NCBI RefSeq assembly: GCF_018129985.1 | Contig: NZ_JAFCKT010000012.1 | Coordinates: 1 to 64,000, forward strand | Source of the DNA: Bradyrhizobium sp. SZCCT0148 | GTDB lineage: Bacteria > Pseudomonadota > Alphaproteobacteria > Rhizobiales > Xanthobacteraceae | Length of the DNA stretch: 64,000 bases | Reading direction: 5' to 3' | In this document: one piece after another, positions 1 to 8,099 of the stretch | How the letters are laid out: every line of letters starts with the position of its first letter | Numbering within the stretch: the stretch's first letter is position 1 | Program-made: the position numbers and the translations under genes | The notes under the pieces: generated by a model | The model's database searches: none | Told to the model about the DNA's origin: nothing | Seen by the model: only the letters and a program-made list of their open reading frames with translations

Positions 1-2
1 AC

Positions 3-83
3 GACAAGACCGCTCGCAATTTCCTGGCCGCCGTATTGTTAGCCGCAACCCGCCTATGGGTGCGGTTTGAGTCCACGTCCTAG
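3..83 (+). CDS. C-terminal end of a transposase, probably IS5-type (partial)
   Basis: An open frame enters from the left edge and stops at TAG 81-83. Its 26 residues begin DKTARNFLAAVLLAATRLW and end RFESTS. The tract D-K-x-A-R-N-F-L-A-A-V followed by a hydrophobic helix is typical of the extreme C-terminus of IS5-type DDE transposases, so I read this as the tail of an insertion-sequence gene that starts outside the window. The catalytic residues are not visible. Just after the stop, 82-103 can fold as a 9-bp hairpin (aggcaacgc/gcgttgcct), which may belong to the IS end. The family call rests on the tail motif only. Confidence 0.5.
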   Translation, partial: DKTARNFLAAVLLAATRLWVRFESTS

Positions 84-164
84 GCAACGCTAGCGCGTTG
101 CCTGCAGCTCCGCCTGGCCGGGACGACGGTGCTGATCGAAGCCCGCGTTTCGCGCCTCGATGCG

Positions 165-1301
165 TCACATCGCGATGACGTGGTCGTCGATTTCGTCGAT
201 CCGGTTGACGCCGCACAGGCCCATGGTGGTGAGCAGTTCCTTCTGGATGATGTCGATCGCCTTGGCGACGCCGGCCTGGCCGCCGGCGCCGAGGCCATAG
301 GCGTAGGCGCGGCCGAGCATGCAGGACTTTGCGCCGAGCGCGAGCGCACGCATCACGTCCTGGCCGGAGCGGATGCCGCCGTCGAACATGATCTCCATCC
401 TGTCACCGACCGCATCCGCGATCTCGGGCAGAACCTCGATCGAGGACGGCGCGCCGTCGAGCTGACGGCCGCCATGGTTGGAGACGACGAGGGCCTGCGC
501 GCCGGTCTTGGCGGCTTCCTCGGCATCCTCGACGTCGAGGATACCCTTGATGATGAGCTTGCCCGGCCAGATGCTGCGGACCCACTCGACGTCCTTCCAG
601 TTCAGCGAGGTGTCGAACTGCGAGGCCGTCCATTCGGCGAGGCGATTGAGATCCTCGGTATTCTTCACGTGGCCGGCGATGTTGCCGAAGGTGCGACGCT
701 TGCCTTGCAGCACCCCGGAGACCCAGCTCGGCTTGCTGGCGAAGTCCAGCAGTTTCGACAGCGACCACTCCGGGGGCACCGTCATGCCGTTCTTGATGTC
801 GGCGTGGCGCTGGCCGATCACCTGGAGATCCACGGTGAGCACCAGCGCGCTGCACTTGGCCGCCATCGCGCGCTCAATCAATTCCTTGATGAAGCCACGG
901 TCCTTCATGACGTAGAGCTGGAACCAGAACGGCTTCTCGACATTGGCGGCGATGTCCTCGATCGAGCAGATCGACATGGTCGATTGCGTGAACGGGATGC
1001 CGGCCGCCTGCGCGGCGCGACAGGCGTGAATCTCGCCGTCGCCATGCTGCATGCCGAGCAGGCCGACGGGCGCCAGCATCAGCGGCATGGTCGAGGCCTC
1101 GCCGAGGATCGTGGTCGAGGTGTCGCGCCTGGAAACGTCGACCAGGATGCGCTGGCGGAACTTGATCGCCTGCATGTCCTCGCGGTTGGCCCGCAACGTC
1201 TCTTCGGCATAGGAGCCGCGGTCGCAATAATCGAAGAACGCCTTCGGCACACGGCGCTTATGCAGCGCGCGAAGATCGTCGATACAGGTGATATGCTTCA
1301 T
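165..1301 (-). CDS. lldD: L-lactate dehydrogenase / FMN-dependent alpha-hydroxy-acid dehydrogenase
   Basis: This 378-aa protein has the full length of the FMN-dependent alpha-hydroxy-acid dehydrogenase family, which folds as a TIM barrel and oxidises L-lactate to pyruvate. The active-site stretch SNHGGRQLDG holds the catalytic base His276 and the following Arg. The phosphate-binding DGGIRSGQD and the N-terminal FDYCDRGSY block are also present. Members of this family can act on lactate, glycolate or mandelate. Lactate is the most common assignment at this length, but the substrate is not proven. The gene runs toward the insertion-sequence remnant at the window edge and has no visible operon partner. 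Confidence 0.88.
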   Translation of the reverse strand: MKHITCIDDLRALHKRRVPKAFFDYCDRGSYAEETLRANREDMQAIKFRQRILVDVSRRDTSTTILGEASTMPLMLAPVGLLGMQHGDGEIHACRAAQAAGIPFTQSTMSICSIEDIAANVEKPFWFQLYVMKDRGFIKELIERAMAAKCSALVLTVDLQVIGQRHADIKNGMTVPPEWSLSKLLDFASKPSWVSGVLQGKRRTFGNIAGHVKNTEDLNRLAEWTASQFDTSLNWKDVEWVRSIWPGKLIIKGILDVEDAEEAAKTGAQALVVSNHGGRQLDGAPSSIEVLPEIADAVGDRMEIMFDGGIRSGQDVMRALALGAKSCMLGRAYAYGLGAGGQAGVAKAIDIIQKELLTTMGLCGVNRIDEIDDHVIAM

Positions 1302-1417
1302 GATCGTTCCCCGGCCCGTCTTCTACCCAGAGTCTTGCATCGAAAGATTTCGGGGTCATCTAGCATGGTTGGCTGCACAGCCAAATCCGTTTGCAGACCG
1401 TTTTGCAGGAGGGCGTC

Positions 1418-1585
1418 ATGACGAAGCCGCACGCCGGACCTTCGCCGGAAGAAATCAAGGAGAAGCATGATCTCGAGCAAGCCCTGGAAGAGGGGCTGGA
1501 AGAGACCTTTCCCGGCTCCGACCCCGTCAACGTCACCCAGCCGGCTCCGAGCCGCGGCGACGGCCATGTGAAGCGCAGCGATTAG
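1418..1585 (+). CDS. small acidic hypothetical protein
   Basis: The 55-aa product is highly charged, with an acidic central helix (EEIKEKHDLEQALEEGLEE) and the motif FPGSDPVNVTQP near the end. I recognise the FPGSDP pattern as recurrent in short uncharacterised alphaproteobacterial proteins, but I cannot name a function. The start is the ATG at 1418, because a strong AGGAGGG ribosome-binding site (1407-1413) lies 4 bases upstream. A TTG start at 1391 would put that site inside the gene. It is divergent from lldD. No signal peptide or membrane segment is visible. Confidence 0.75.
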   Translation: MTKPHAGPSPEEIKEKHDLEQALEEGLEETFPGSDPVNVTQPAPSRGDGHVKRSD

Positions 1586-1806
1586 AGCAGGTTCCGTCCT
1601 GTTTCGGCGCGGTAGGAAGGAAATACAGTATTAACAATATCTTACCGAATAGGCGGGCCCGCCGGTTCCGTAATGATTCATCATATTTTTTGAAGCCAAG
1701 TTAGCCGCGCAAGCATTATAAGACCCCAGCAAATCAGGGATGCGGGTCCCGTTCGGGCAGCCCGTGGTTGTCGAGGGGATCCCCTGGTTGTTGCTTGGGG
1801 GACGAT

Positions 1807-3150
1807 ATGAGCCGCAAATATTTCGGGACGGACGGGATTCGGGGCCGCGCCAACGGACTGATCACGCCGGAGCTCGCGCTCAAGGTCGGCCAGGCCGCAG
1901 GGCTTGCGTTTCAGCGCGGTGACCACCGCCACAGGGTCGTGATCGGCAAGGACACCCGTCTTTCCGGCTACATGATCGAATACGCCATGGTCGCCGGATT
2001 CACCTCGGTCGGCATGGACGTGCTGCTGGTTGGGCCGATGCCGACGCCGGCGGTCGCGATGTTGACCAAGTCGATGCGCGCCGATCTCGGCGTGATGATC
2101 TCGGCCTCGCACAATCTGTTCGAGGACAACGGCATCAAGCTGTTCGGTCCGCAGGGCTTCAAGCTCTCCGACGACGTCGAGAAACAGATCGAGCAGCTGC
2201 TCGACGAGCCCATCGAGAAGAGGCTCGCACAAAGTGCGAGTCTGGGCCGCGCCCGCCGTATCGACGGCGTGCATGACCGGTACATCGAATTCGCCAAGCG
2301 TACCCTGCCGCGCGACCTCTCGCTCGATGGCCTGCGCGTCGTGATCGATTGCGCCAATGGTGCTGCCTACAAGGTGGTGCCCGAAGCGCTGTGGGAGCTG
2401 GGAGCCGACGTGGTGCCGATCGGCGTCGAGCCCGACGGCTTCAACATCAACAAGGATTGCGGCTCGACCTCGCCGGAAGCGCTGTCGCGGAAGGTGCGCG
2501 AGATGCGCGCCGACATCGGCATCGCGCTGGACGGCGACGCCGACCGCGTCATCCTGGTCGACGAGCGCGGCCATGTCGTCGACGGTGACCAGTTGCTCGC
2601 GGTGATCGCGCAGAGCTGGAAGGAAGACGGCCGCCTCTCGCGTCCCGGCATCGTCGCCACCGTGATGTCCAATCTCGGGCTCGAGCGCTTCCTGAAAGGG
2701 CAGGGGCTCGATCTGGTGCGCACGCCCGTCGGTGACCGCTACGTGCTCGAGCAGATGCTGAACGGCGGCTACAATCTCGGCGGCGAGCAGTCGGGCCACA
2801 TCATCCTGTCCGACTACGCCACCACCGGCGACGGCTTCGTCGCTGCGCTGCAAGTGCTGGCGGTGGTGCAGAAGCTGCGCCGGCCGGTATCGGAGGTCTG
2901 CCACCGCTTCGATCCGCTGCCGCAGATCCTCAAGAACGTCCGCCACAAGGGCGGCAAGCCGCTCGACGATTCCGACGTCAAATCGGCGATCTCCGACGGC
3001 GAGAAGCGCCTCAACGGCCACGGCCGCCTCCTGATCCGCTCCTCCGGCACCGAGCCCGTGATCCGCGTCATGGGCGAGGGCGAGGACCGCATCCTGGTCG
3101 AGGACGTCGTCGACACCATCGTCTCCGCGCTGGGTCAGGCGGCCGCCTGA
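1807..3150 (+). CDS. glmM: phosphoglucosamine mutase GlmM
   Basis: The enzyme interconverts glucosamine-6-phosphate and glucosamine-1-phosphate, the step before UDP-GlcNAc synthesis for peptidoglycan and LPS. At 447 aa it matches the usual family length. It begins with RKYFGTDGIRGRAN, carries the phosphoserine loop ISASHN (Ser101), the metal loop DGDADR and the C-terminal phosphate-binding RSSGTEP. The ATG at 1807 is chosen over the in-frame ATG at 1768 because the conserved MSRKYFGTDG start lies there, behind a purine-rich GGGGGACGAT. It stands alone between two intergenic palindromes. Confidence 0.95.
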   Translation: MSRKYFGTDGIRGRANGLITPELALKVGQAAGLAFQRGDHRHRVVIGKDTRLSGYMIEYAMVAGFTSVGMDVLLVGPMPTPAVAMLTKSMRADLGVMISASHNLFEDNGIKLFGPQGFKLSDDVEKQIEQLLDEPIEKRLAQSASLGRARRIDGVHDRYIEFAKRTLPRDLSLDGLRVVIDCANGAAYKVVPEALWELGADVVPIGVEPDGFNINKDCGSTSPEALSRKVREMRADIGIALDGDADRVILVDERGHVVDGDQLLAVIAQSWKEDGRLSRPGIVATVMSNLGLERFLKGQGLDLVRTPVGDRYVLEQMLNGGYNLGGEQSGHIILSDYATTGDGFVAALQVLAVVQKLRRPVSEVCHRFDPLPQILKNVRHKGGKPLDDSDVKSAISDGEKRLNGHGRLLIRSSGTEPVIRVMGEGEDRILVEDVVDTIVSALGQAAA

Positions 3151-3160
3151 ATTCTTTCTT

Positions 3161-3185
3161 CTCCCCTTCTGAAGGGAGAGGGGCA
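3161..3185. repeat. short inverted repeat of the ctctcccc type
   Basis: The sequence ctccccttctgaaggggag-like at 3161-3185 forms a hairpin with a 3-base loop just after glmM. The same ctctccc...gggagag theme recurs at 11025-11049, 20442-20465 and 31251-31275, so this looks like a dispersed intergenic palindrome rather than a dedicated terminator. It has no T-tract. Confidence 0.55.
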
Positions 3186-3283
3186 GGAGAGCGCATCCCA
3201 GCCATTTGCGATTGATGGTGGCTCCACCGCCGCCTGCATCGTATTGAGCAAGTCGCGGCAATCTGCCGCGCCGGGATGCGCCA

Positions 3284-4525
3284 TTGAACAAGCCTGTCGT
3301 CGTCTCCGAGGAAACGCTGACCGAGCCCGTCGTCGTCAGCGACGTGGCGCCTGTTGCTGCGAAGGCCGCCGGGCCCGTGCTCGCCGGCATCAGCTTCTCG
3401 CACTTCCTCAACGACACCATGCAATCGCTGATCGCCTCGGTGTATCCGATCCTGAAGGACACCTACGCGCTCGACTTCGCGCAGATCGGTATGATCACGC
3501 TGGCTTTCCAGTTCACGGCCTCGCTGCTACAGCCGGTGGTCGGCCACTACACCGATAAGAAGGCGCAGCCTTATTCGCTGGCGATCGGCATGGCCTCGAC
3601 CTTCTTCGGCCTCTTGCTGCTCAGCGCCGCGCACCAATATCTCGTCATTCTCGTGGCCGCCGCGCTGGTCGGCCTCGGCTCGGCGGTGTTTCATCCGGAG
3701 TCCGCGCGCATCGCGCGGCTGGCCTCCGGCGGGCGCTACGGTTTTGCGCAATCGGTGTTTCAGCTCGGCGGCAGTTTCGGCACCTCGATGGGGCCCGTGC
3801 TGGCAGCGTTGATCGTGGTGCCGTTCGGGCAGGGTAGCATCGCCTGGTTCTCTTCGATCGCGTTCCTCGCGATCCTCATCCTCTGGCGCATCGGCCGCTG
3901 GTACGCGCCGCAGATCAAGGCGAAGAAGACGGCGGCGATGCAGGCCCATCCCGACGCACCGAGCTCGCGTCGCGTTGTGATTGCGCTACTCGTGCTGGTG
4001 GCGCTGCTGTTCTCGAAGCAGCTCTACGTCTCGAGCCTGTCGAGCTATTACATCTTCTACCTGATCGACCGGTTCGGCGTGTCGACGCAGGCCGCGCAGA
4101 TGTACCTTTTCATCTTTCTCGCGGCGAACGCGGTCGGGGCGTTTCTGGGCGGTCCCTTGGGTGATCGCTTCGGCCGCAAGATCGTGATCTGGATCTCGAT
4201 CCTGGGCGCGCTGCCGTTCACGCTAGCGCTGCCCTATGCCGGGCTCGTCGGCAGCGCAGTGCTCTCAGTCGTCATCGGCCTGATCATCTCCTCGACGACG
4301 TCGTCGATCATCGTGTTCGCGCAGGAGTTGGTGCCGCACAGGTTCGGAATGATCTCCGGCGTGTTCTTCGGCGTTGCGTTCGGCATCGGTGGCTTGGGCG
4401 CCGCCGTGCTCGGCAAGCTCGCCGACCACACCTCGATCGAGTTCGTCTACCAGGTCTGCGCCTATTTGCCCGCGATCGGCCTGCTTGCGGTGTTCCTGCC
4501 CAAACTGCCGCGGCACGTGCGTTAA
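3284..4525 (+). CDS. MFS transporter, fosmidomycin-resistance (Fsr) type
   Basis: This 413-aa inner-membrane protein has about 12 hydrophobic segments and an N-terminal extension of about 30 residues. The segment SFSHFLNDTMQSLIASVYP, with the FQFTASLLQPVVGHYTDK loop after it and the H-P-E-S-A-R block, is the hallmark of the Fsr branch of the major facilitator superfamily. These are drug-exporting antiporters named for fosmidomycin resistance. The reading frame opens with TTG at 3284, and no ATG lies between it and the first conserved block, so the start is a best guess. The natural substrate is unknown. Confidence 0.85.
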   Translation: MNKPVVVSEETLTEPVVVSDVAPVAAKAAGPVLAGISFSHFLNDTMQSLIASVYPILKDTYALDFAQIGMITLAFQFTASLLQPVVGHYTDKKAQPYSLAIGMASTFFGLLLLSAAHQYLVILVAAALVGLGSAVFHPESARIARLASGGRYGFAQSVFQLGGSFGTSMGPVLAALIVVPFGQGSIAWFSSIAFLAILILWRIGRWYAPQIKAKKTAAMQAHPDAPSSRRVVIALLVLVALLFSKQLYVSSLSSYYIFYLIDRFGVSTQAAQMYLFIFLAANAVGAFLGGPLGDRFGRKIVIWISILGALPFTLALPYAGLVGSAVLSVVIGLIISSTTSSIIVFAQELVPHRFGMISGVFFGVAFGIGGLGAAVLGKLADHTSIEFVYQVCAYLPAIGLLAVFLPKLPRHVR

Positions 4526-4749
4526 CGGAATCTCCTCCGCTGCATTGCGGCTTTACGCATCGTTAGCAATTGCGGCGAGGCGCTGCATTTTTGCAACGCT
4601 TGCCGTCCATGCGCGCGTGCAGTCAGGAAAAATCAACCTTAAAAATTAGGGTTAAGTGGCGCTTAAACATTTGCTGGCATCGTCCGCTTCGTGAGTTTCC
4701 AGAACGTGAGGCCTGCGTGTTTGCCTCACCGGCCAAAAGGACGAAGCCA

Positions 4750-5577
4750 ATGCGTAGCGTTAAGTCTCTCCTTGCCGCGGGTGCGGCAACCCTGATCTCG
4801 TCGATGGCGTTCGCCGCCGACATGCCGATCGCGGCTCCCCCTCCCATGTACGCGCCGCCGGCTCCGCCCGCCGATTTCGGCGGCTGGTATCTGCGCGGCG
4901 ACGTCGGCATGACCAACCAGAGCGCGAAGCGCATCGAGAGCGCCTTGCCGGCGGGGTATTCGAAGTCGACCGAGGGCCTCGGCTTCGACTCGGCGGGACT
5001 GTTCGATCTCGGCGTCGGCTATCGCTTCAACAACTGGTTCCGCGCGGACGTGATCGGCCAGTATCGCGGCAAATCCAATATGCACGGCAGCGACAACGTC
5101 GTCGGCCCCGGCTTCGTCGGCGTCAACAACTACACCGGCAGCAAGTCCGAGTGGGTCGTGATGGCCAACGCCTACGTCGACCTCGGCACCTGGTGGTGCA
5201 TCACCCCGTTCATCGGCGCCGGTGTCGGCGGCTCCTACAACAAGATCAGCGGCTTCCGCGACGACGGCGTGTCGTACAGCCCCGGTCTGAACAACAGCGT
5301 CGCCTACTTCGCCGACAACGGAAAGTGGAACCTGGCCTGGGCCGCCCACGCCGGTCTCGCCTACAAGGTCAATCCCGGCTTCACCGTCGAACTGGCCTAC
5401 AGCTACATGAACCTCGGCGACGGTGCGCCCGGCAACTACCGCCTGTTCGACAACAGCGCTTCCGGCCCCACCTCGATCAAGATCAGGGACATTACCTCGC
5501 ACGACGTCAAGATCGGCGTGCGCTGGGATCTCAACAGCCCGCCGGCCTATATGCCGCCGCTCGTCACCAAGGGCTGA
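4750..5577 (+). CDS. outer-membrane beta-barrel protein with signal peptide
   Basis: The 275-aa product starts with a clear Sec signal (MRSVKSLLAAGAATLISSMA, cleavage probably after AFA-AD). A proline-rich linker (PIAAPPPMYAPPAPPA) precedes alternating aromatic/polar strands such as GWYLRGDVGM, FDLGVGYRF and FTVELAYSYMNLG. It ends with VKIGVRWDL, which fits a final barrel strand. This is the Omp25/Omp31-like small porin layout common in Rhizobiales. The ATG at 4750 is chosen for the signal peptide and the AAAAGGAC ribosome site; the frame stays open back to 4570 without coding character. Two cysteine-free barrels of this kind lie side by side here. Confidence 0.85.
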   Translation: MRSVKSLLAAGAATLISSMAFAADMPIAAPPPMYAPPAPPADFGGWYLRGDVGMTNQSAKRIESALPAGYSKSTEGLGFDSAGLFDLGVGYRFNNWFRADVIGQYRGKSNMHGSDNVVGPGFVGVNNYTGSKSEWVVMANAYVDLGTWWCITPFIGAGVGGSYNKISGFRDDGVSYSPGLNNSVAYFADNGKWNLAWAAHAGLAYKVNPGFTVELAYSYMNLGDGAPGNYRLFDNSASGPTSIKIRDITSHDVKIGVRWDLNSPPAYMPPLVTKG

Positions 5578-5605
5578 TCGACAAACTGATCGGTTAAGAC
5601 TTCTT

Positions 5606-5635
5606 AACGGCGCGGGATCATCCCGCGCCGTTTTG
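5606..5635 (+). terminator. intrinsic terminator after the first barrel gene
   Basis: A perfect 12-bp stem (5606-5617 with 5621-5632) with a 3-base loop is followed by TTTT. It starts 29 bases after the stop of the outer-membrane protein gene, as expected for an intrinsic terminator. Confidence 0.85.
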
Positions 5636-5745
5636 CTGTGCGTATTTTTCATGGCGAACAGCGATGAAAGTGCCCGACGCAACCATTGGTTAAGGTTAAC
5701 GAGCCATGATCACGGGTGAAAGTTCGAGTTCGATGGAGCGTTGCG

Positions 5746-6507
5746 ATGCGTGGGCTTTTGTTGGCGGCGGTGATGTTGGGGACGGTGTCTGCCGCGCATG
5801 CGGCCGACATGCCGGATCTGCCGATCCTGCGCGGCAGCGTCACGGACGGGCTGAGCAACGCCAGGGTTAACTGGCAGGGCTACTATGTCGGCGGCCAGGG
5901 CGAGTACGGCGCGATCACGTCGAAGGTCTCTCCCGGCATCAACAGCGATATCCAGTCGACCTTCGTTTCGCCGGGGCCGGCCTACAACTGGCAATCGCTC
6001 GCGTTCGCGCACAGCAACAGCGCCGGCTATGGCGCGTTCGCCGGCTATAACGGGCAATGGGACGATGTCGTGCTCGGTATCGAGGCGAACTACATTCACG
6101 GTGGCTTCAAGTCGACGTCGAGCTCGGTAGGACAGACGTACAACGCCTTCAATGTCCTCGTTGCCACCGCCGCGACATCCGCGGTGGTCGGCGTCTCCGA
6201 CTTCGGATCGCTGCGCGCGCGGGCCGGCTATGCCTGGGGATGCTTCCTGCCTTATGCCTTCATCGGCGGCGGTGTCGGCAGCCAGACCGTCGATCGCTAC
6301 GCTTCGGCGTCTCCGTCGCCGGTGCTGCCGGCGACCACGTTCGCGAGCAAGAGCAAGCTGGTCTATGGATACTCCGCCGGCCTCGGCGTCGACGTCATGG
6401 TGGTGGGCGGCCTGTTCCTCCGTGCCGAATACGAATACCAGCGGGTGACGTCGGACATCGAGTCGAACGTCAATTCCGTCCGAGCCGGGCTCGGCTACAA
6501 GTTCTGA
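5746..6507 (+). CDS. outer-membrane beta-barrel protein, second copy of the family
   Basis: The 253-aa product has a signal peptide (MRGLLLAAVMLGTVSAAHA, then ADMPDLP), a first strand region WQGYYVGGQGEYG, and ends in VRAGLGYKF, the terminal aromatic of an outer-membrane barrel. It belongs to the same broad Omp25/Omp31-like class as its upstream neighbour but has little direct identity with it. The ATG at 5746 follows a TGGAG ribosome site. A GTG at 5716, which would add ten basic residues, lacks one. Both starts keep the signal peptide. Separate transcription from the neighbour is likely, given the terminator between them. Confidence 0.82.
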   Translation: MRGLLLAAVMLGTVSAAHAADMPDLPILRGSVTDGLSNARVNWQGYYVGGQGEYGAITSKVSPGINSDIQSTFVSPGPAYNWQSLAFAHSNSAGYGAFAGYNGQWDDVVLGIEANYIHGGFKSTSSSVGQTYNAFNVLVATAATSAVVGVSDFGSLRARAGYAWGCFLPYAFIGGGVGSQTVDRYASASPSPVLPATTFASKSKLVYGYSAGLGVDVMVVGGLFLRAEYEYQRVTSDIESNVNSVRAGLGYKF

Positions 6508-6581
6508 CCGGCGCGCATGGCGCCGATTGACAGCGCCCGCGAGCCCTGATGCTCTGTCGTTCCAGATGCGGGGCGGCAGCG

Positions 6582-7172
6582 ATGAAGATCTACGGCGACA
6601 GCAATTCCGGCAATTGCCTGAAGGTGAAATGGGTCTGCGATCATCTCGCATTGCCCTATGAGTGGATCGAGATCGACACCCGCAAGGGCGAGACGCGCAC
6701 GCCGCAATTCCTGAAGATGAACGGCGCCGGCCAGGTGCCCGCCGTCGCATTCGACGACGGCCGCTCGCTGGCGCAGTCCAACGCGATCATCCGTTATCTC
6801 GCCCGCGACAGCGCGCTCGTTCCGCGCGACGCCTTTACGGCGGCCAAGATGGACGAATGGCTGTTCTGGGAACAATACAGCCACGAGCCCTATATCGCGG
6901 TATGCCGCTTTCTCCTCGTTTATCTCGGCAAGGACGCATCCGAGCTCGACCCCGACAAGGTCAAGCGCGGCTATGCGGCGCTCGACCGCATGGAGCAGCA
7001 TCTTTCGGCCAGCCGCTTCTTCGCCGGCGAAGACGTTTCGCTCGCCGACGTCTCGCTGCTCGCCTATACCCGCGTGGCACATGAAGGCGGCTTCGATCTC
7101 GGCAGTTATGCCGCTCTCCGCCGCTGGATCGGCGAGGTCGAAGCATTTCTCGGCCTCCCGCCGGCGCGCTGA
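6582..7172 (+). CDS. glutathione S-transferase family protein
   Basis: The 196-aa cytosolic protein has an N-terminal thioredoxin-fold domain (KIYGDSNSGNCLKVKWVCD, then the cis-Pro turn GQVPAVAFDDGRSLAQSNAII). An all-alpha C-terminal domain contains the capping FFAGEDVSLADVSLLAYTR motif. This is the standard layout of soluble glutathione transferases. The start at 6582 places the first beta strand at residue 2; the upstream in-frame codon at 6549 adds non-homologous residues. The substrate is unknown. It is followed 18 bases later by an acetyltransferase gene, so the two may be co-transcribed. Confidence 0.88.
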   Translation: MKIYGDSNSGNCLKVKWVCDHLALPYEWIEIDTRKGETRTPQFLKMNGAGQVPAVAFDDGRSLAQSNAIIRYLARDSALVPRDAFTAAKMDEWLFWEQYSHEPYIAVCRFLLVYLGKDASELDPDKVKRGYAALDRMEQHLSASRFFAGEDVSLADVSLLAYTRVAHEGGFDLGSYAALRRWIGEVEAFLGLPPAR

Positions 7173-7190
7173 GCTTGGAGTTTGTCTGAC

Positions 7191-7655
7191 ATGAACGCCG
7201 AATCCGTCTCCATTCGCCGCGCCCGCCGCGACGACGTTCCGGCAATCGTGGCGATGCTTGCCGACGATCATCTCGGCCGCGCGCGCGAACGCGTCGAGGA
7301 TCCGTTGCCTGCCGGCTACTACGACGCCTTCGCCCGGGTCGAGCGCGATCCGAATCTCGCGCTCGTGGTTGCCGAGAGCGAGGGCAGGGTGGTCGGTTGC
7401 CTGCAGCTCGCGATCCTGCCGGGCATCAGCTCGCAGGGCGGCGTGCGCGGCCTGCTCGAAGACGTTCGCGTTGCTGCCGATTGTCGCAGTCGCGGCATCG
7501 GCGAGCGGTTGGTGCAATGGGCGATCGCGGAAGCGAAGGCGCGCGGCTGCAATCTGGTCGAATTGTTGACGCATGCGAGCCGCGTCGACGCGCAGCGCTT
7601 CTACAAGCGGCTCGGATTTTCATCGAGCCATGTCGGCATGACTGTCCGCTTTTGA
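7191..7655 (+). CDS. GNAT family N-acetyltransferase
   Basis: This 154-aa protein begins with the IRRARRDDVPAIVAMLADDH block typical of GNAT enzymes. It carries the acetyl-CoA loop VAADCRSRGIGERLVQWAI (R-x-x-G-I-G) and ends with the YKRLGF strand. It should transfer an acetyl group from acetyl-CoA to an unknown amine. The ATG at 7191 is preferred over TTG 7182 because GGAG (7177-7180) is correctly spaced from it. It lies directly behind the glutathione transferase gene. Confidence 0.85.
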   Translation: MNAESVSIRRARRDDVPAIVAMLADDHLGRARERVEDPLPAGYYDAFARVERDPNLALVVAESEGRVVGCLQLAILPGISSQGGVRGLLEDVRVAADCRSRGIGERLVQWAIAEAKARGCNLVELLTHASRVDAQRFYKRLGFSSSHVGMTVRF

Positions 7656-7813
7656 GGCAGCACCTCGCGAGGGTTGCGCGATCAGCGGAATCGGATCGCG
7701 CGTTCGTTCATATTAAGAGTGGGTAAACTACCCAGCCCTCGTTCACGTGGAACCGGGAACGAACGGTGCTACGCAGCGTCTGCAAACCGGGCTCTGTCGG
7801 TTCGGGGATTTCG

Positions 7814-8020
7814 ATGACAAGCTATTCGATGATCAAGGTCGGCAACGACTACGTTGTGCAGGCCAATGACAAATGCATTTTGAAGGTCGGCAGCCGCCGC
7901 CGTGCTGCGCAGTTGATCACCGAAGCCACCGGCTTGCTCAACGCGCTTGGCGCGGTGGAATCCCCCGCTATTGCACCGGATGAGCCATCACTGGCGCGTG
8001 AGGTCTCGGAACTTCCTTGA
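7814..8020 (+). CDS. small hypothetical protein
   Basis: The 68-aa product (MTSYSMIKVGNDYVVQANDK...) has a beta-rich first half and a helical KVGSRRRAAQLITEATGLL segment. I do not recognise a named family. The codon use is consistent with the neighbours and the frame is full of typical GC-rich third positions, so it looks like a real gene. The ATG at 7814 follows a GGGGAT purine patch. It ends 15 bases before the serC leader hairpins. Confidence 0.6.
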   Translation: MTSYSMIKVGNDYVVQANDKCILKVGSRRRAAQLITEATGLLNALGAVESPAIAPDEPSLAREVSELP

Positions 8021-8034
8021 CGACTCTTCCCGTT

Positions 8035-8076
8035 TCCCGTATCAGCCGCGGCGGGACACCTCCCCCCAACGGGAGG
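8035..8076 (+). promoter_or_regulatory. serC leader RNA: two tandem hairpins before serC
   Basis: Two short hairpins lie just upstream of the serC start at 8100. The first pairs 8035-8039 with 8052-8056 (tcccg/cggga). The second pairs 8059-8064 with 8071-8076 (cctccc/gggagg, loop cccaac). A conserved structured element called the serC RNA motif is known upstream of serC-serA in Alphaproteobacteria, and position and layout agree with it. Its mechanism is not established. The match to the published consensus was made from memory, not computed. Confidence 0.6.
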
Positions 8077-8099
8077 CTTACTATCTGGAAGGGTAGAAT

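Noticed and set aside
129..1421. 430-codon plus-strand frame opposite lldD
   Set aside because: It is antisense to a well-supported enzyme gene, has no family motif, and is a product of high-GC third positions.
1681..3462. 593-codon minus-strand frame opposite glmM
   Set aside because: His/Asp/Arg-rich composition without structure; glmM on the other strand is clear.
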